Of a stretch of 47,675 bases of DNA, positions 34,830-43,308 are shown in pieces (the first letter of the stretch is position 1; every line of letters starts with the position of its first letter). This DNA comes from Bacillota bacterium (lineage in GTDB: Bacteria > Bacillota > Clostridia > Christensenellales > Pumilibacteraceae). The stretch lies in contig WRLT01000014.1 in assembly GCA_009777485.1 (NCBI GenBank), forward strand, positions 1-47,675, written 5' to 3'. The notes beneath the pieces were generated by a model. It had not been told where the DNA came from and searched no databases. It saw only the letters and a list, made by a program, of their open reading frames with translations. A program made the position numbers and the translations under genes.

Positions 34830-35864
34830 ATGAACGATAACGCAACGCAAACTGAACAAAAAAGCTTTTGCTACGCAAACGGGCTGGTCAGCGCATTATC
34901 GCTTGCCTTGCTTACCAGCGATAAGCTTTTACAATTAGCGCAAAGCCCGTCGCTTGCGGACGCGCTTAAATTTTTGCGCGAAACAAAATTCGGCGCGGGC
35001 AAATCCGTCGAAAACCCCGAAGATTTCGAGCAGCTTTTGCAAACCGAGTGGGAAAGCGTTACAGAATTTATCAGCGCGCAAAGCGCGCAAAAAGCGGCAA
35101 CGGATTGCTTTTTGCTTGCGCACGATATCCATAACCTTAAAGTATTAACCAAGCAAAAGTATCTGCGGCTAACCGAAAGCGGCGTTCCGCTTTTGCGCGG
35201 CGTATATCCCGTTCAAAGCCTTACAACATCGGTACTGCAAGACGACTATTCGGCGTTACCCAAAGAAATCGCGCAAGGCCTAGAAGATATCGACAAGCAA
35301 TTTTATTTAGGTAACCGAAAGCCCTCCGTTATAGACGCTCTGCTGCAAAAAGCGTATTACAAAACGGTAACGCGCTTACTTAAAAGCTGTAAAAGCCCGC
35401 AGCTTAAAGCTTATTTCACCATCGAAATAGACTGCAAAAACATCTTGTCGCTGCTGCGCATAAAAAAGCACGGACTAACAAAGGACGCTCTAAGCTTAAT
35501 GTTTATCGCGGACGGCGCTTTGCCCCGCAAGCTTTTTGACGCACTGTACGCCGCGCCCGCAGACGGCATATCCGCGCTGTTCGACGCAGAAGAAGCTTAT
35601 CAGCCCTACCGCGATTTTATTAAAACCGCGCTGGCAGAATATAAAAATAATCTGCCGTTTACGCAAACCGAGCTGCTATATGTAGATATGCAAAACAAAA
35701 TTATTGTGCCGCACAAATCAGATGTCGACGGAATTTTACCGCTTATACAGTACTATCTGGCAAAAAAAACCGAAATCGATAATTTGCGTTTAATAGTAGT
35801 TTGCATTAAAAACCGCATAGCGCAAAACGAAATAATTAAAAGGCTGCGTAAGGTGTATGTATAA
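34830..35864 (+). CDS. ntpC: V-type ATPase subunit C (central stalk-rotor adaptor, d-type)
   Basis: The start is taken at ATG 34830, 4 bp after the E stop, giving 344 residues; an in-frame ATG at 34806 lies inside the E gene. The all-helical protein has repeated AYYKTVTRLLKS- and FDALYAAPADGI-like segments and the C-terminal [26 protein letters not shown] typical of the family. It caps the K ring and connects it to subunit D. No ribosome binding site is present, so translation is coupled to E. Its stop overlaps the next start by 8 bp. Confidence 0.9.
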   Translation: MNDNATQTEQKSFCYANGLVSALSLALLTSDKLLQLAQSPSLADALKFLRETKFGAGKSVENPEDFEQLLQTEWESVTEFISAQSAQKAATDCFLLAHDIHNLKVLTKQKYLRLTESGVPLLRGVYPVQSLTTSVLQDDYSALPKEIAQGLEDIDKQFYLGNRKPSVIDALLQKAYYKTVTRLLKSCKSPQLKAYFTIEIDCKNILSLLRIKKHGLTKDALSLMFIADGALPRKLFDALYAAPADGISALFDAEEAYQPYRDFIKTALAEYKNNLPFTQTELLYVDMQNKIIVPHKSDVDGILPLIQYYLAKKTEIDNLRLIVVCIKNRIAQNEIIKRLRKVYV

Positions 35865-36174
35865 AAGAGTAGGCGTTATCGGAAATGCATTCAGCGCGGC
35901 ATTATTTAAAGCGGCAGGCTTAGAGGTTTTCGCCGCCGCAGACGGAAGTGCCGCGCGCGAGGCTTTATTAAAACTAGAAAAAGAAGGCTTTGCCGTTGTT
36001 TTCATTACCGAAGACTACGCCCAAGCCAATCAAGATATTCTATTGCGCCTAAAAACCAAAAGCTTTCCGGCGGTAATTCCTATCCCGTCTGCAAACGGCG
36101 CGGGCTCGGGCTTTGGACAAGCGGGCGTAAAACAAGACATCGAAAAAGCGTTAGGCTCGGATATCCTACTTTAA
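35857..36174 (+). CDS. ntpG: V-type ATPase subunit F (ntpG in Enterococcus naming)
   Basis: The 105-residue Rossmann-like protein begins [24 protein letters not shown], has [13 protein letters not shown] in the middle and [17 protein letters not shown] near the end, all standard for the F/G central-shaft subunit. It sits with subunit D on the rotor. Its ATG overlaps the C stop, so the two are translationally coupled. Confidence 0.92.
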   Translation: MYKRVGVIGNAFSAALFKAAGLEVFAAADGSAAREALLKLEKEGFAVVFITEDYAQANQDILLRLKTKSFPAVIPIPSANGAGSGFGQAGVKQDIEKALGSDILL

Positions 36175-36194
36175 ATCAGCAAAAGGAGAGGCGG

Positions 36195-37955
36195 ATGCAG
36201 GGTAAAATAATAAAAGTTTCAGGGCCGCTGATTGTTGCCCAAAACATGGCGGACGTAAAAATGTTCGACGTAGTTAAGGTTTCAAATGCGGGACTTATCG
36301 GCGAGGTAATCGAACTGCGCGGCGATAAGGCCTCTATTCAGGTATACGAAGAAACTACGGGCTTAGGGGTAGGCGACCCGGTAAGCACAACGGGCGCGCC
36401 GCTTTCGGTAGAGCTAGCACCGGGTCTTATCGAAAGCATTTTCGACGGCATTCAACGCCCCCTGGACGCGCTGTATGCCGCCTCAGGCGACCGAATCGGA
36501 CGCGGCGTAGCCGTTCAAGCCTTAAACCGCAAAAAATTATGGCAGTTTATTCCTTGTGTGCAAAAAGGCGCGCGCGTAACAACAGGCGATGTTTTAGGCA
36601 CGGTGTTAGAAACTCCCGTAGTTCAGCACAAAATTATGGTACCGCACGGCGTTAGCGGAACGGTAACCTCCATTGCAGAAAAAAGTCAAAAAACCATTGT
36701 CGATGTCATTGCCTCCGTTAAATCAGACAGCGGCAAGCTAACCGAAATTACTATGCTGCAAAAATGGCCTGTGCGCAAGGGGCGTCCCTATAAAGAAAAG
36801 CTTTCGCCCGACGCGCCTATGATAACAGGGCAGCGCAGCATTGATACGTTTTTTCCCATCGCCAAAGGCGGCGTTGCGGCTATACCCGGCCCGTTCGGCA
36901 GCGGCAAAACCATCACACAGCACCAATTAGCCAAATGGGCAGACGCAGAAATCGTGGTATATGTCGGCTGCGGAGAGCGCGGCAACGAAATCACAGACGT
37001 GCTTAACGAGTTTCCTAAGCTTATCGACCCGCATTCGGGCGCTCCGCTTATGAAGCGCACCGTTTTAATAGCCAACACCTCCGACATGCCCGTAGCAGCA
37101 CGGGAGGCGTCTATTTACACAGGCATCACCATCGCCGAATATTACCGCGACATGGGCTATAAGGTTGCTATTATGGCAGACAGCACCTCACGCTGGGCAG
37201 AGGCTCTGCGCGAGATGAGCGGCCGTTTAGAGGAAATGCCCGGCGAGGAAGGATACCCCGCGTATTTATCCGCACGACTAGCCGAGTTTTACGAGCGCGC
37301 AGGTACGGTTAAGTGCTTAGGCAGCGGCGAACAAACAGGCGCGGTAACGGCAATCGGCGCGGTTTCTCCCGCAGGAGGCGATTTATCCGAGCCTGTCTCC
37401 CAAGCCACATTGCGTATCGTTAAGGTGTTTTGGGGGCTTTCCGCCGCTTTGGCGTACCGCAGACATTTTCCCGCCATAGACTGGATTCTAAGCTATTCGC
37501 TGTATGCGGATAAATTGTCGGAATGGTATGCCGAACACGCCGCGCCCGAATTTCCCGAAATGGTTAAAGACGCTATGCGCATTTTGCAAGAGGAAAGCGA
37601 GTTAGAAGAAATTGTGCGGCTGGTTGGCGTAGACGCGTTATCGCCTCAAAACCGCATCACGATGGAAACCGCCAAATCCCTCCGCGAGGATTATCTGCAC
37701 CAAGACGCCTTTAACGAGGTAGACACTTACACGTCGCTTACTAAGCAATATAAAATGTTAAAACTGATTTTAGACTGCCACGTCTTATGCCAAGACGCTC
37801 TTAAAGCCGACGCCGATTTAAACGTTTTATTATCGCTGCCCGTGCGCGAGCAAATCGGCAGGGCAAAATACATCCCCGAAAACGAAATCCAAGAACGGCT
37901 TAATCAAATAAGCAAGCAGCTTTCGCAAGCGGTTGCCGCCGCCGTAAAGCCTTAA
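36195..37955 (+). CDS. ntpA: V-type ATPase catalytic subunit A
   Basis: The 586-residue catalytic subunit has Walker A GPFGSGKT at residues 232-239, followed by [11 protein letters not shown], the catalytic-Glu region of V-type A subunits. Other motifs are [39 protein letters not shown] (read in two pieces) and [14 protein letters not shown] in the non-homologous/bulge region. It hydrolyses or synthesises ATP in the A3B3 head. AAAGGAGAG lies before the ATG. Confidence 0.98.
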   Translation: MQGKIIKVSGPLIVAQNMADVKMFDVVKVSNAGLIGEVIELRGDKASIQVYEETTGLGVGDPVSTTGAPLSVELAPGLIESIFDGIQRPLDALYAASGDRIGRGVAVQALNRKKLWQFIPCVQKGARVTTGDVLGTVLETPVVQHKIMVPHGVSGTVTSIAEKSQKTIVDVIASVKSDSGKLTEITMLQKWPVRKGRPYKEKLSPDAPMITGQRSIDTFFPIAKGGVAAIPGPFGSGKTITQHQLAKWADAEIVVYVGCGERGNEITDVLNEFPKLIDPHSGAPLMKRTVLIANTSDMPVAAREASIYTGITIAEYYRDMGYKVAIMADSTSRWAEALREMSGRLEEMPGEEGYPAYLSARLAEFYERAGTVKCLGSGEQTGAVTAIGAVSPAGGDLSEPVSQATLRIVKVFWGLSAALAYRRHFPAIDWILSYSLYADKLSEWYAEHAAPEFPEMVKDAMRILQEESELEEIVRLVGVDALSPQNRITMETAKSLREDYLHQDAFNEVDTYTSLTKQYKMLKLILDCHVLCQDALKADADLNVLLSLPVREQIGRAKYIPENEIQERLNQISKQLSQAVAAAVKP

Positions 37956-37969
37956 AGGAGAAAACATCC

Positions 37970-39337
37970 GTGCTAAAAGAATATAAAACCATTACCCAAG
38001 TTGTCGGACCGCTGATGCTGGTAGAAAAAGTAAGCGGCGTAACGTATAACGAGTTAGTCGAAATCGAACAAGCTAACGGCGAAATCCGCAAGGGAAAGGT
38101 GTTGGAGGTATCCTCCGACAAAGCCCTTGTTCAGCTGTTCGGCGTTTCGCAGGGCTTAAAAATTTCTACGGCAAAGGCGCGTTTTTTAGGCAAAAGTATG
38201 CGCTTAGGTGTAAGCGGCGATATGTTAGGGCGCGTATTTGACGGCATGGGCAATCCCGCAGACGGCGGCCCGCAGATTATCGCACACAAGCACATGGATA
38301 TCAACGGCAGCCCTATAAATCCGTACGCGCGCGATTATCCCAACGAATTTATCCAAACAGGCGTATCCGCCATAGACGGCCTTAACACGTTAGTAAGAGG
38401 GCAAAAGTTGCCCGTGTTTTCTATGTCGGGGCTGCCGCATGCCCGTTTAGCGGCGCAAATCGCCCGTCAGGCTAAGGTTATTGCGGCGCAAGAGCCTTTC
38501 GCGGTAGTTTTTGCAGCGGTAGGTATTACGTTTGAGGAGGCGGATTATTTTATCTCCGACTTTAAAAAGACGGGCGCGATTCAATCTGCCGTGCTGTTTG
38601 TCAACCTTGCCTCCGACCCCGCAATCGAGCGCATCGCTACGCCCCGAATGGCGTTAACGGCGGCAGAGTATTTAGCGTTCGAAATGGATATGCACGTTTT
38701 AGTAATTATCACCGACATTACCAACTACGCCGAAGCCCTGCGCGAAACGTCCGCCGCGCGCCGCGAAGTACCGGGGCGGCGCGGCTATCCAGGCTATATG
38801 TATACCGATTTGGCATCGCTGTACGAGAGGGCAGGGCGCATAAAAGGTAAAAAAGGTTCCATTACGCAAATCCCTATACTCACCATGCCCGAGGACGATA
38901 AAACGCATCCGATACCCGACCTTACAGGCTACATCACGGAGGGGCAAATCATTTTATCGCGCGACCTTTTCAAAAAAGGCATCACACCGCCGATAGACGT
39001 ACTGCCCAGTCTTTCGCGCCTAAAAGATAAAGGAATCGGCAAAGGAAAAACGCGCGAAGACCACGCCAACACCATGAACCAATTATTCGCCGCCTACGCA
39101 CGCGGCAAGGAAGCAAAAGAATTAGCGTCCGTTTTAGGCGATTCCGCCTTATCCGATATCGATAAGCTGTACGCGGCATTTGCGGGCGAGTTTGAAAAGC
39201 TATATGTTTCGCAAGGTTTCGAAACCGACCGCACCATCGACGAAACGCTTACTATCGGTTGGCAGCTGTTAAAAATTCTGCCAAAGTCCGAGCTGAAACG
39301 CATACGCGACGAGTTTTTACAAAAATATTATGTGTAA
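37970..39337 (+). CDS. ntpB: V-type ATPase subunit B (regulatory)
   Basis: It starts at GTG 37970 after AAAGGAG, giving the usual N-terminus [20 protein letters not shown]. The 455-residue protein has the non-catalytic nucleotide-fold loop [19 protein letters not shown] (no Walker A lysine), [15 protein letters not shown] and [18 protein letters not shown], all standard for subunit B. It alternates with A in the hexameric head. Confidence 0.97.
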   Translation: MLKEYKTITQVVGPLMLVEKVSGVTYNELVEIEQANGEIRKGKVLEVSSDKALVQLFGVSQGLKISTAKARFLGKSMRLGVSGDMLGRVFDGMGNPADGGPQIIAHKHMDINGSPINPYARDYPNEFIQTGVSAIDGLNTLVRGQKLPVFSMSGLPHARLAAQIARQAKVIAAQEPFAVVFAAVGITFEEADYFISDFKKTGAIQSAVLFVNLASDPAIERIATPRMALTAAEYLAFEMDMHVLVIITDITNYAEALRETSAARREVPGRRGYPGYMYTDLASLYERAGRIKGKKGSITQIPILTMPEDDKTHPIPDLTGYITEGQIILSRDLFKKGITPPIDVLPSLSRLKDKGIGKGKTREDHANTMNQLFAAYARGKEAKELASVLGDSALSDIDKLYAAFAGEFEKLYVSQGFETDRTIDETLTIGWQLLKILPKSELKRIRDEFLQKYYV

Positions 39338-39346
39338 GGAAGGTAC

Positions 39347-39973
39347 ATGGCAAGGCTACGCGTAAACCCCACACGAATGGAGCTTAAAAGACTGACGGCG
39401 CGGCTGCACACCGCAACCAGAGGGCATAAGCTGTTAAAGGATAAAACCGACGAAATGATACGGCGGTTTACGGTTTTTGCACGCCGCAATAAAGAGTTGC
39501 GCACCCAAATAGAAAAAAGCCTTGCCGCCGCAATGAAGCAATTTGTTTTGGCCCGCGCGCTTACACCGCCCGCAACGCTAGACGAAACGCTTTTAATGCC
39601 GTCCCGCACGGTTTCAATCAGTACCCAAACGGCTGCTATAATGGGCGTTTCCGTGCCGATTATCCAAATCGCGCCCAGCAAATCAGACGATTTATTTCCG
39701 TACAGCTTTACCTCTGTAACTGCTGAAATGGATGTTTCTATCGCAACGCTTAATCAGCTGACCGAAAAGCTTTTAAAGCTTGCCGAAGCCGAAAAAACCA
39801 CTAATATGCTAGCGGACGAAATACAAAAAAACAAACGCCGCGTCAACGCGTTAGAACACGTGATGATTCCGCAATTAGAAGAAACCATAAAATATATCCG
39901 CTTTAAGCTAGAAGAAAACCAGCGCGGCGCATTAGCCCGCCTTATGAAGGTAAAAAGCAGCCATAATGAATAA
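39347..39973 (+). CDS. ntpD: V-type ATPase subunit D (central rotor shaft)
   Basis: The 208-residue protein is two long helices forming a coiled coil. The N-terminal RVNPTRMELKRLTARL and HKLLKDKTDEMIRRF, and the C-terminal KRRVNALEHVMIPQLEETIKYI, are diagnostic for subunit D. It rotates inside the A3B3 head. It is the last gene of the operon. No obvious strong terminator follows before the next promoter at 40041. Confidence 0.96.
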   Translation: MARLRVNPTRMELKRLTARLHTATRGHKLLKDKTDEMIRRFTVFARRNKELRTQIEKSLAAAMKQFVLARALTPPATLDETLLMPSRTVSISTQTAAIMGVSVPIIQIAPSKSDDLFPYSFTSVTAEMDVSIATLNQLTEKLLKLAEAEKTTNMLADEIQKNKRRVNALEHVMIPQLEETIKYIRFKLEENQRGALARLMKVKSSHNE

Positions 39974-40040
39974 CTAAAAATTCCTCCCAATTTCTAACCT
40001 AATTTTAACCGCAATTTAAACGTTTAGTAAGTTAATTTTG

Positions 40041-40069
40041 TTGACTTATTATTTTTATGCGGTTATACT
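40041..40069 (+). promoter_or_regulatory. Promoter of the small membrane gene at 40103
   Basis: TTGACT (40041-40046), 17 bp and TATACT (40064-40069), followed by ACGGAGG before the ATG. Confidence 0.8.
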
Positions 40070-40102
40070 GAATACAGTAAAAAAAAACGGAGGTACCCAA
40101 AA

Positions 40103-40462
40103 ATGTCCAACAACAAAAAACCCGCACCCACAGGCATGACGCCCAGCATGAAGTTAGGAAGAAAAATCGGTCAAATTTGCGCGTTTGCCGCGTTCTTTGC
40201 CATCATGTTCTTTGCCATTACCGTTATCGGTATTTTCATGGAATGGTTCAAAGGCGAAGTAGCGGGACGTATGATGCAAGCCGCAGCCACGATATTCTTT
40301 TTAATTGCACTCTTAAAAGGCTTAGAATTTGCACTCAGCCGCCGCTGCACCAAAAAGACTATCATTTTGGTTGCCATATATTTGGCATTCTGCGTAGTAG
40401 TAATTGTGTTTAACTTCATGCCCGACACATGGAACCGCGTCATGAGCAGCATTAAAGGCTAA
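40103..40462 (+). CDS. Small three-helix membrane protein
   Basis: The 119-residue protein has a hydrophilic start (SNNKKPAPTGMTPSMKLGRKIG) and three hydrophobic helices (about residues 28-48, 57-76 and 88-108). There is a promoter just upstream, ACGGAGG before the ATG and a strong terminator just after, so it is a single-gene transcript. No family is recognised. Confidence 0.7.
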   Translation: MSNNKKPAPTGMTPSMKLGRKIGQICAFAAFFAIMFFAITVIGIFMEWFKGEVAGRMMQAAATIFFLIALLKGLEFALSRRCTKKTIILVAIYLAFCVVVIVFNFMPDTWNRVMSSIKG

Positions 40463-40490
40463 TCTGTCTGCAACTAAACCAACCTCATCT

Positions 40491-40527
40491 AATAAAAGCA
40501 TCTTGCTTTCCGCAAGGTGCTTTTATT
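40491..40527 (+). terminator. Rho-independent terminator
   Basis: 16-bp stem AATAAAAGCATCTTGC / GCAAGGTGCTTTTATT with a 5-nt loop and one G-U pair (C-T on the DNA). The T-rich part lies in the 3' arm. Confidence 0.85.
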
Positions 40528-40588
40528 GATGCCTGCGCACGGTACGATTTTGGAGTTTTAAATACGGCAATAAAATTTTAATCAAAAC

Positions 40589-40616
40589 TTGACTTTTTGG
40601 TTAAAAATGTTATAAT
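40589..40616 (+). promoter_or_regulatory. Leaderless promoter of the membrane LuxR regulator
   Basis: TTGACT (40589-40594), a 16-bp spacer and TATAAT (40611-40616), then TAAAAA and the ATG at 40623. No Shine-Dalgarno sequence. Confidence 0.8.
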
Positions 40617-40622
40617 TAAAAA

Positions 40623-42704
40623 ATGGAAGTTCGGCAAGCGTTAAAAAACAAGAACACATCAAAGAAAACGCAAACTAACTACATACACAAATTATCAAGC
40701 GTTGCACGGTTTGCAGCGGCAGCCGCATTTGCTTTTGCCGTAGTCATTTTAGCTGTTTGCATGCTTTTTAAGACAAGTCAGCTTGCATATGCAGACGGAG
40801 CGGACGGCTTATTTGCAAGCGGCGACGGCAGTGCGCACAATCCCTACCTAATCACTACGCCCGTTCATTTAGATAATATGCGCTTGCGGCAAGGCATAAA
40901 AACAGAGCCTAACCATTTTGCGTTAGGCGCGGATATTGATTTAAAAGACGCGCTTGACCTAAACGGCGTGCTTTACCGCGACGGGCAAGGCTGGTTGCCC
41001 GTAGGGCAGGGCTTAACGGAAGAAGACCGTTTTCACGGCTATGTAGACGGACGCGGTTTTCAAATAAGCAGCCTTTGGCTTAACCGACCCGACGCAGAAT
41101 ATGCAGGCTTATTCGGTATCGCGCTGGATACAACCGTAGTAAACCTTAGCATTTCTCTTGCATCGGACGGCATCACGGGCGGCGCATATGTCGGCGGCTT
41201 AATAGGATTTTTAAATTCAACAGACCATGCAAATATTCAAAATACAAAAACAAGCGTAATTGCACGGAGTTCTGTATCGGGAAATATACGCACGTCAGCA
41301 GCGGACGGGTTTTTACAAGGAGCGGTGGGCGGTTTTATGGGTTCGGCGGATAACGCGGACGTAAAGGAATCGTTCTTTACAGGCACGCTGGAAAGCGGCG
41401 GCTTTGCTGCGGGCGGCGTCGCAGGGTTTGCGCAGCATACTGCCGTAGAAAACTGCTATATAAAAGCGGAAATTCAAACGGACGGCGCGGCAGGCGGAAT
41501 TTTCGGGTACGGTTCTTTGGCAAGAATTTCGGTTCCTAACGAAATTAGCAGCAGCTATACCGAACTAAAAAACGATGCCGAATTAGACGCATTTATAGGA
41601 GCGTCTGTACCGCAGAACAGCAGGGTTATTTTTTCATACGGTGTCGGGCACGGAAAAATTATGCCGACAGACAAATATTCCGCAGAAAACGTATCCATGT
41701 TAGACACCGCACAGCTTAAAACCCAAACGGCTTACGCGGGCTTTGATTTTATAAATACATGGGGTATTTATGAAAACATCGGCACGCCCTATTTAAAAAA
41801 TATCGCAAATGTAGTGCTTATTGTTCCGACGGGAAAGTCTTACGACGGCACGGCGGACTTTGACCCGCAAATCGTTTTTTTAGGCGATTACATCGAGAAC
41901 AAGCCCATTTTTGCAGAGGCAACCGCACACGGCGATGATTTTATAAACGCAGGCTTATACGATGCCGAAATCGTATACGAAACGGCATTTGTTTATCAGA
42001 TATTTGTTGCGCCATACGAAATTTCAAAAGTCCTGCTTACGTTACGGGCAGTAAACGCTGCGGTCGGATATGCAAAACCGCTGCCGAATTTTTATTATAC
42101 CGTAACAGGCTTTATCAACAATTCCGAAGCGGAAACAGAGGGCATTATCGAAGGCTTAGAAAATCTTGCGTTCAACGTGCAAGCAAGCACCAAAACCCGC
42201 CGATTAAAGCGCGGCAGCTACGTTATAGAAATTATCGGAATAGATAAGCTTTCGGCACTCAATTACGATTTTACGCAAGAAAACGGCGTTTTAACGGTAA
42301 GCGGACTGCATTATTATGAAATGGTTTTAATTGCCGCCGCCCTTGCCGCCGCTGCAGTACTGCTTGCTTTGGTTATCTATTTGACAGCAGTTAAGAAAAA
42401 AACTCCCGCCGATTTCGGGCGCATGATAAAAAGACTTTTTGTAAAAGAAAAAACGGTAGTCATTAAAGTATCCGCAAAGGGCAAGCCGCTGCCGACCGAT
42501 GTATTTACCGAAAGAGAAAAGGAGGTTGCCGACCTGTTATTGCTAGGAAAATCCTGCGGCGAAATTGCGCACAAACTTTACATATCTGAAAACACAGCCC
42601 GAACGCACATGCAGCATGTATTTCAAAAAACCAACGTAAAAAGCCAAAAAGCGTTTATGATAAAATATATGCTTGAAGAAAATGAAAGCAGTGCAAAAAA
42701 CTAA
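40623..42704 (+). CDS. Membrane-spanning LuxR-type regulator with extracellular GLUG/MBG-like domains
   Basis: The 693-residue protein has a short basic start and an N-terminal hydrophobic helix (residues ~30-50, then a QLAYADGA cleavage-like site). GSAHNPYLITTPVHL follows, the usual lead-in to GLUG domains, with several GLUG-type repeats (AYVGGLIGF, AVGGFMGS, AAGGVAGF, AAGGIFGYG; about residues 170-310). One or two beta-rich MBG-like domains (KSYDGTADFDP; AVGYAKPLPNFYYTVTGF) come next, then a transmembrane helix (about 565-590). The cytoplasmic end is a LuxR-type HTH (FTEREKEVADLLLLGKSCGEIA and YISENTARTHMQHVF, about 630-690). I infer a one-component signal transducer with its sensor outside and its DNA-binding domain inside. 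Transcription looks leaderless. Whether the first helix is cleaved decides if it is single- or double-pass. Confidence 0.8.
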   Translation: MEVRQALKNKNTSKKTQTNYIHKLSSVARFAAAAAFAFAVVILAVCMLFKTSQLAYADGADGLFASGDGSAHNPYLITTPVHLDNMRLRQGIKTEPNHFALGADIDLKDALDLNGVLYRDGQGWLPVGQGLTEEDRFHGYVDGRGFQISSLWLNRPDAEYAGLFGIALDTTVVNLSISLASDGITGGAYVGGLIGFLNSTDHANIQNTKTSVIARSSVSGNIRTSAADGFLQGAVGGFMGSADNADVKESFFTGTLESGGFAAGGVAGFAQHTAVENCYIKAEIQTDGAAGGIFGYGSLARISVPNEISSSYTELKNDAELDAFIGASVPQNSRVIFSYGVGHGKIMPTDKYSAENVSMLDTAQLKTQTAYAGFDFINTWGIYENIGTPYLKNIANVVLIVPTGKSYDGTADFDPQIVFLGDYIENKPIFAEATAHGDDFINAGLYDAEIVYETAFVYQIFVAPYEISKVLLTLRAVNAAVGYAKPLPNFYYTVTGFINNSEAETEGIIEGLENLAFNVQASTKTRRLKRGSYVIEIIGIDKLSALNYDFTQENGVLTVSGLHYYEMVLIAAALAAAAVLLALVIYLTAVKKKTPADFGRMIKRLFVKEKTVVIKVSAKGKPLPTDVFTEREKEVADLLLLGKSCGEIAHKLYISENTARTHMQHVFQKTNVKSQKAFMIKYMLEENESSAKN

Positions 42705-42715
42705 AAAAACCAAAA

Positions 42716-42756
42716 ATCATAGATTTCTATGAGATAAAATCATAGAAATCTATGAT
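42716..42756. promoter_or_regulatory. Double palindromic operator-like site
   Basis: Perfect 17-bp inverted repeat ATCATAGATTTCTATGA / TCATAGAAATCTATGAT with a 7-nt loop. Each arm is itself a palindrome, CATAGA-NN-TCTATG. It lies 12 bp after the LuxR-type gene. No U tract follows on the plus strand; T-rich sequence follows only in minus orientation. Confidence 0.6.
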
Positions 42757-42784
42757 GACAAATTAAAAATACATTGCTACAATT

Positions 42785-42821
42785 ATACGGTAAGGCATAT
42801 AAAGCCCCGCCGTATTTTTTT
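42785..42821 (+). terminator. Rho-independent terminator (or leader attenuator)
   Basis: ATACGG / CCGTAT stem enclosing a nested GGC / GCC pair, followed by seven T. It is upstream of the HTH gene at 42860, so it either ends the regulator transcript or attenuates the next gene. Confidence 0.7.
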
Positions 42822-42859
42822 AAATTATTCAATTATGCGGTAAAACAAATTTAAAATTT

Positions 42860-43192
42860 ATGAAACACGTTAAAGAATTTTTAAATAAGTGTAAAGTACT
42901 TACGCAAAAGCCCAAGTACACATACAATGAAAGCGAAAAAAAGCTAGCATACTTTTTAACACAGCTAAAAAATTTTTACAAAATATACGATGTACATGAA
43001 AAATCAAAGTTTTCGCAAGTTTTTGAACTTCTTTTTGTCAACCCGTCCAATGTATCGGGAGAATATATCGCACAAAAATTATTTATTTCAACAAGAACAT
43101 TTTACCGATATAAAAAAAAGATTTTTGCATTTATAAAAAAAGTAATTGAGGCGAATGTGCTTGGCAGCGATTATGGGCATATGTTACAATGA
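42860..43192 (+). CDS. Small helix-turn-helix protein
   Basis: The 110-residue basic protein has a helical N-terminus (ESEKKLAYFLTQLKNFYKIYD) and a C-terminal helix-turn-helix: NVSGEYIAQKLFISTRTFYRYKKKIFAFIKKVIE. This resembles sigma-region-4/ArpU-like activator folds. There is no ribosome binding site, and the codon use is strongly AT-rich. It sits between the membrane LuxR-type regulator and the leucine-rich-repeat lipoprotein, with a terminator on each side, so it is likely a local transcription factor. The family is not named with confidence. Confidence 0.6.
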   Translation: MKHVKEFLNKCKVLTQKPKYTYNESEKKLAYFLTQLKNFYKIYDVHEKSKFSQVFELLFVNPSNVSGEYIAQKLFISTRTFYRYKKKIFAFIKKVIEANVLGSDYGHMLQ

Positions 43193-43221
43193 TAATACAT
43201 CAGCATAAGAAAAAATTAAAA

Positions 43222-43253
43222 CTGTCAAAGGATGACACTTTCAGGCTTTTTTT
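43222..43253 (+). terminator. Terminator after the HTH gene
   Basis: CTG(TC)AAAG / CTTTCAG stem with a 2-nt bulge, then GC and seven T. It is followed at once by a -10 box (TATACT at 43260). Confidence 0.6.
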
Positions 43254-43299
43254 ATGTGGTATACTGTAAGAGTAATACTTTAAGTAATAAAAAAGGAGC
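43244..43299 (+). repeat. Duplicated promoter/leader segment, copy 1
   Basis: GGCTTTTTTTATGTGGTATA, then TAATACTTTAAGTAA and AAAAGGAGC. It is nearly the same as 45392-45445. It contains the TATACT -10 box and the ribosome binding site of the lipoprotein gene. A good -35 is not visible. Confidence 0.75.
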
Positions 43300-43308
43300 G
43301 TTATTTTT

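Noticed and set aside
42716..42756. Palindrome as a plus-strand terminator of the LuxR-type gene
   Set aside because: No U tract follows on the plus strand; a normal terminator is present at 42785-42821. The nested palindrome fits an operator better.
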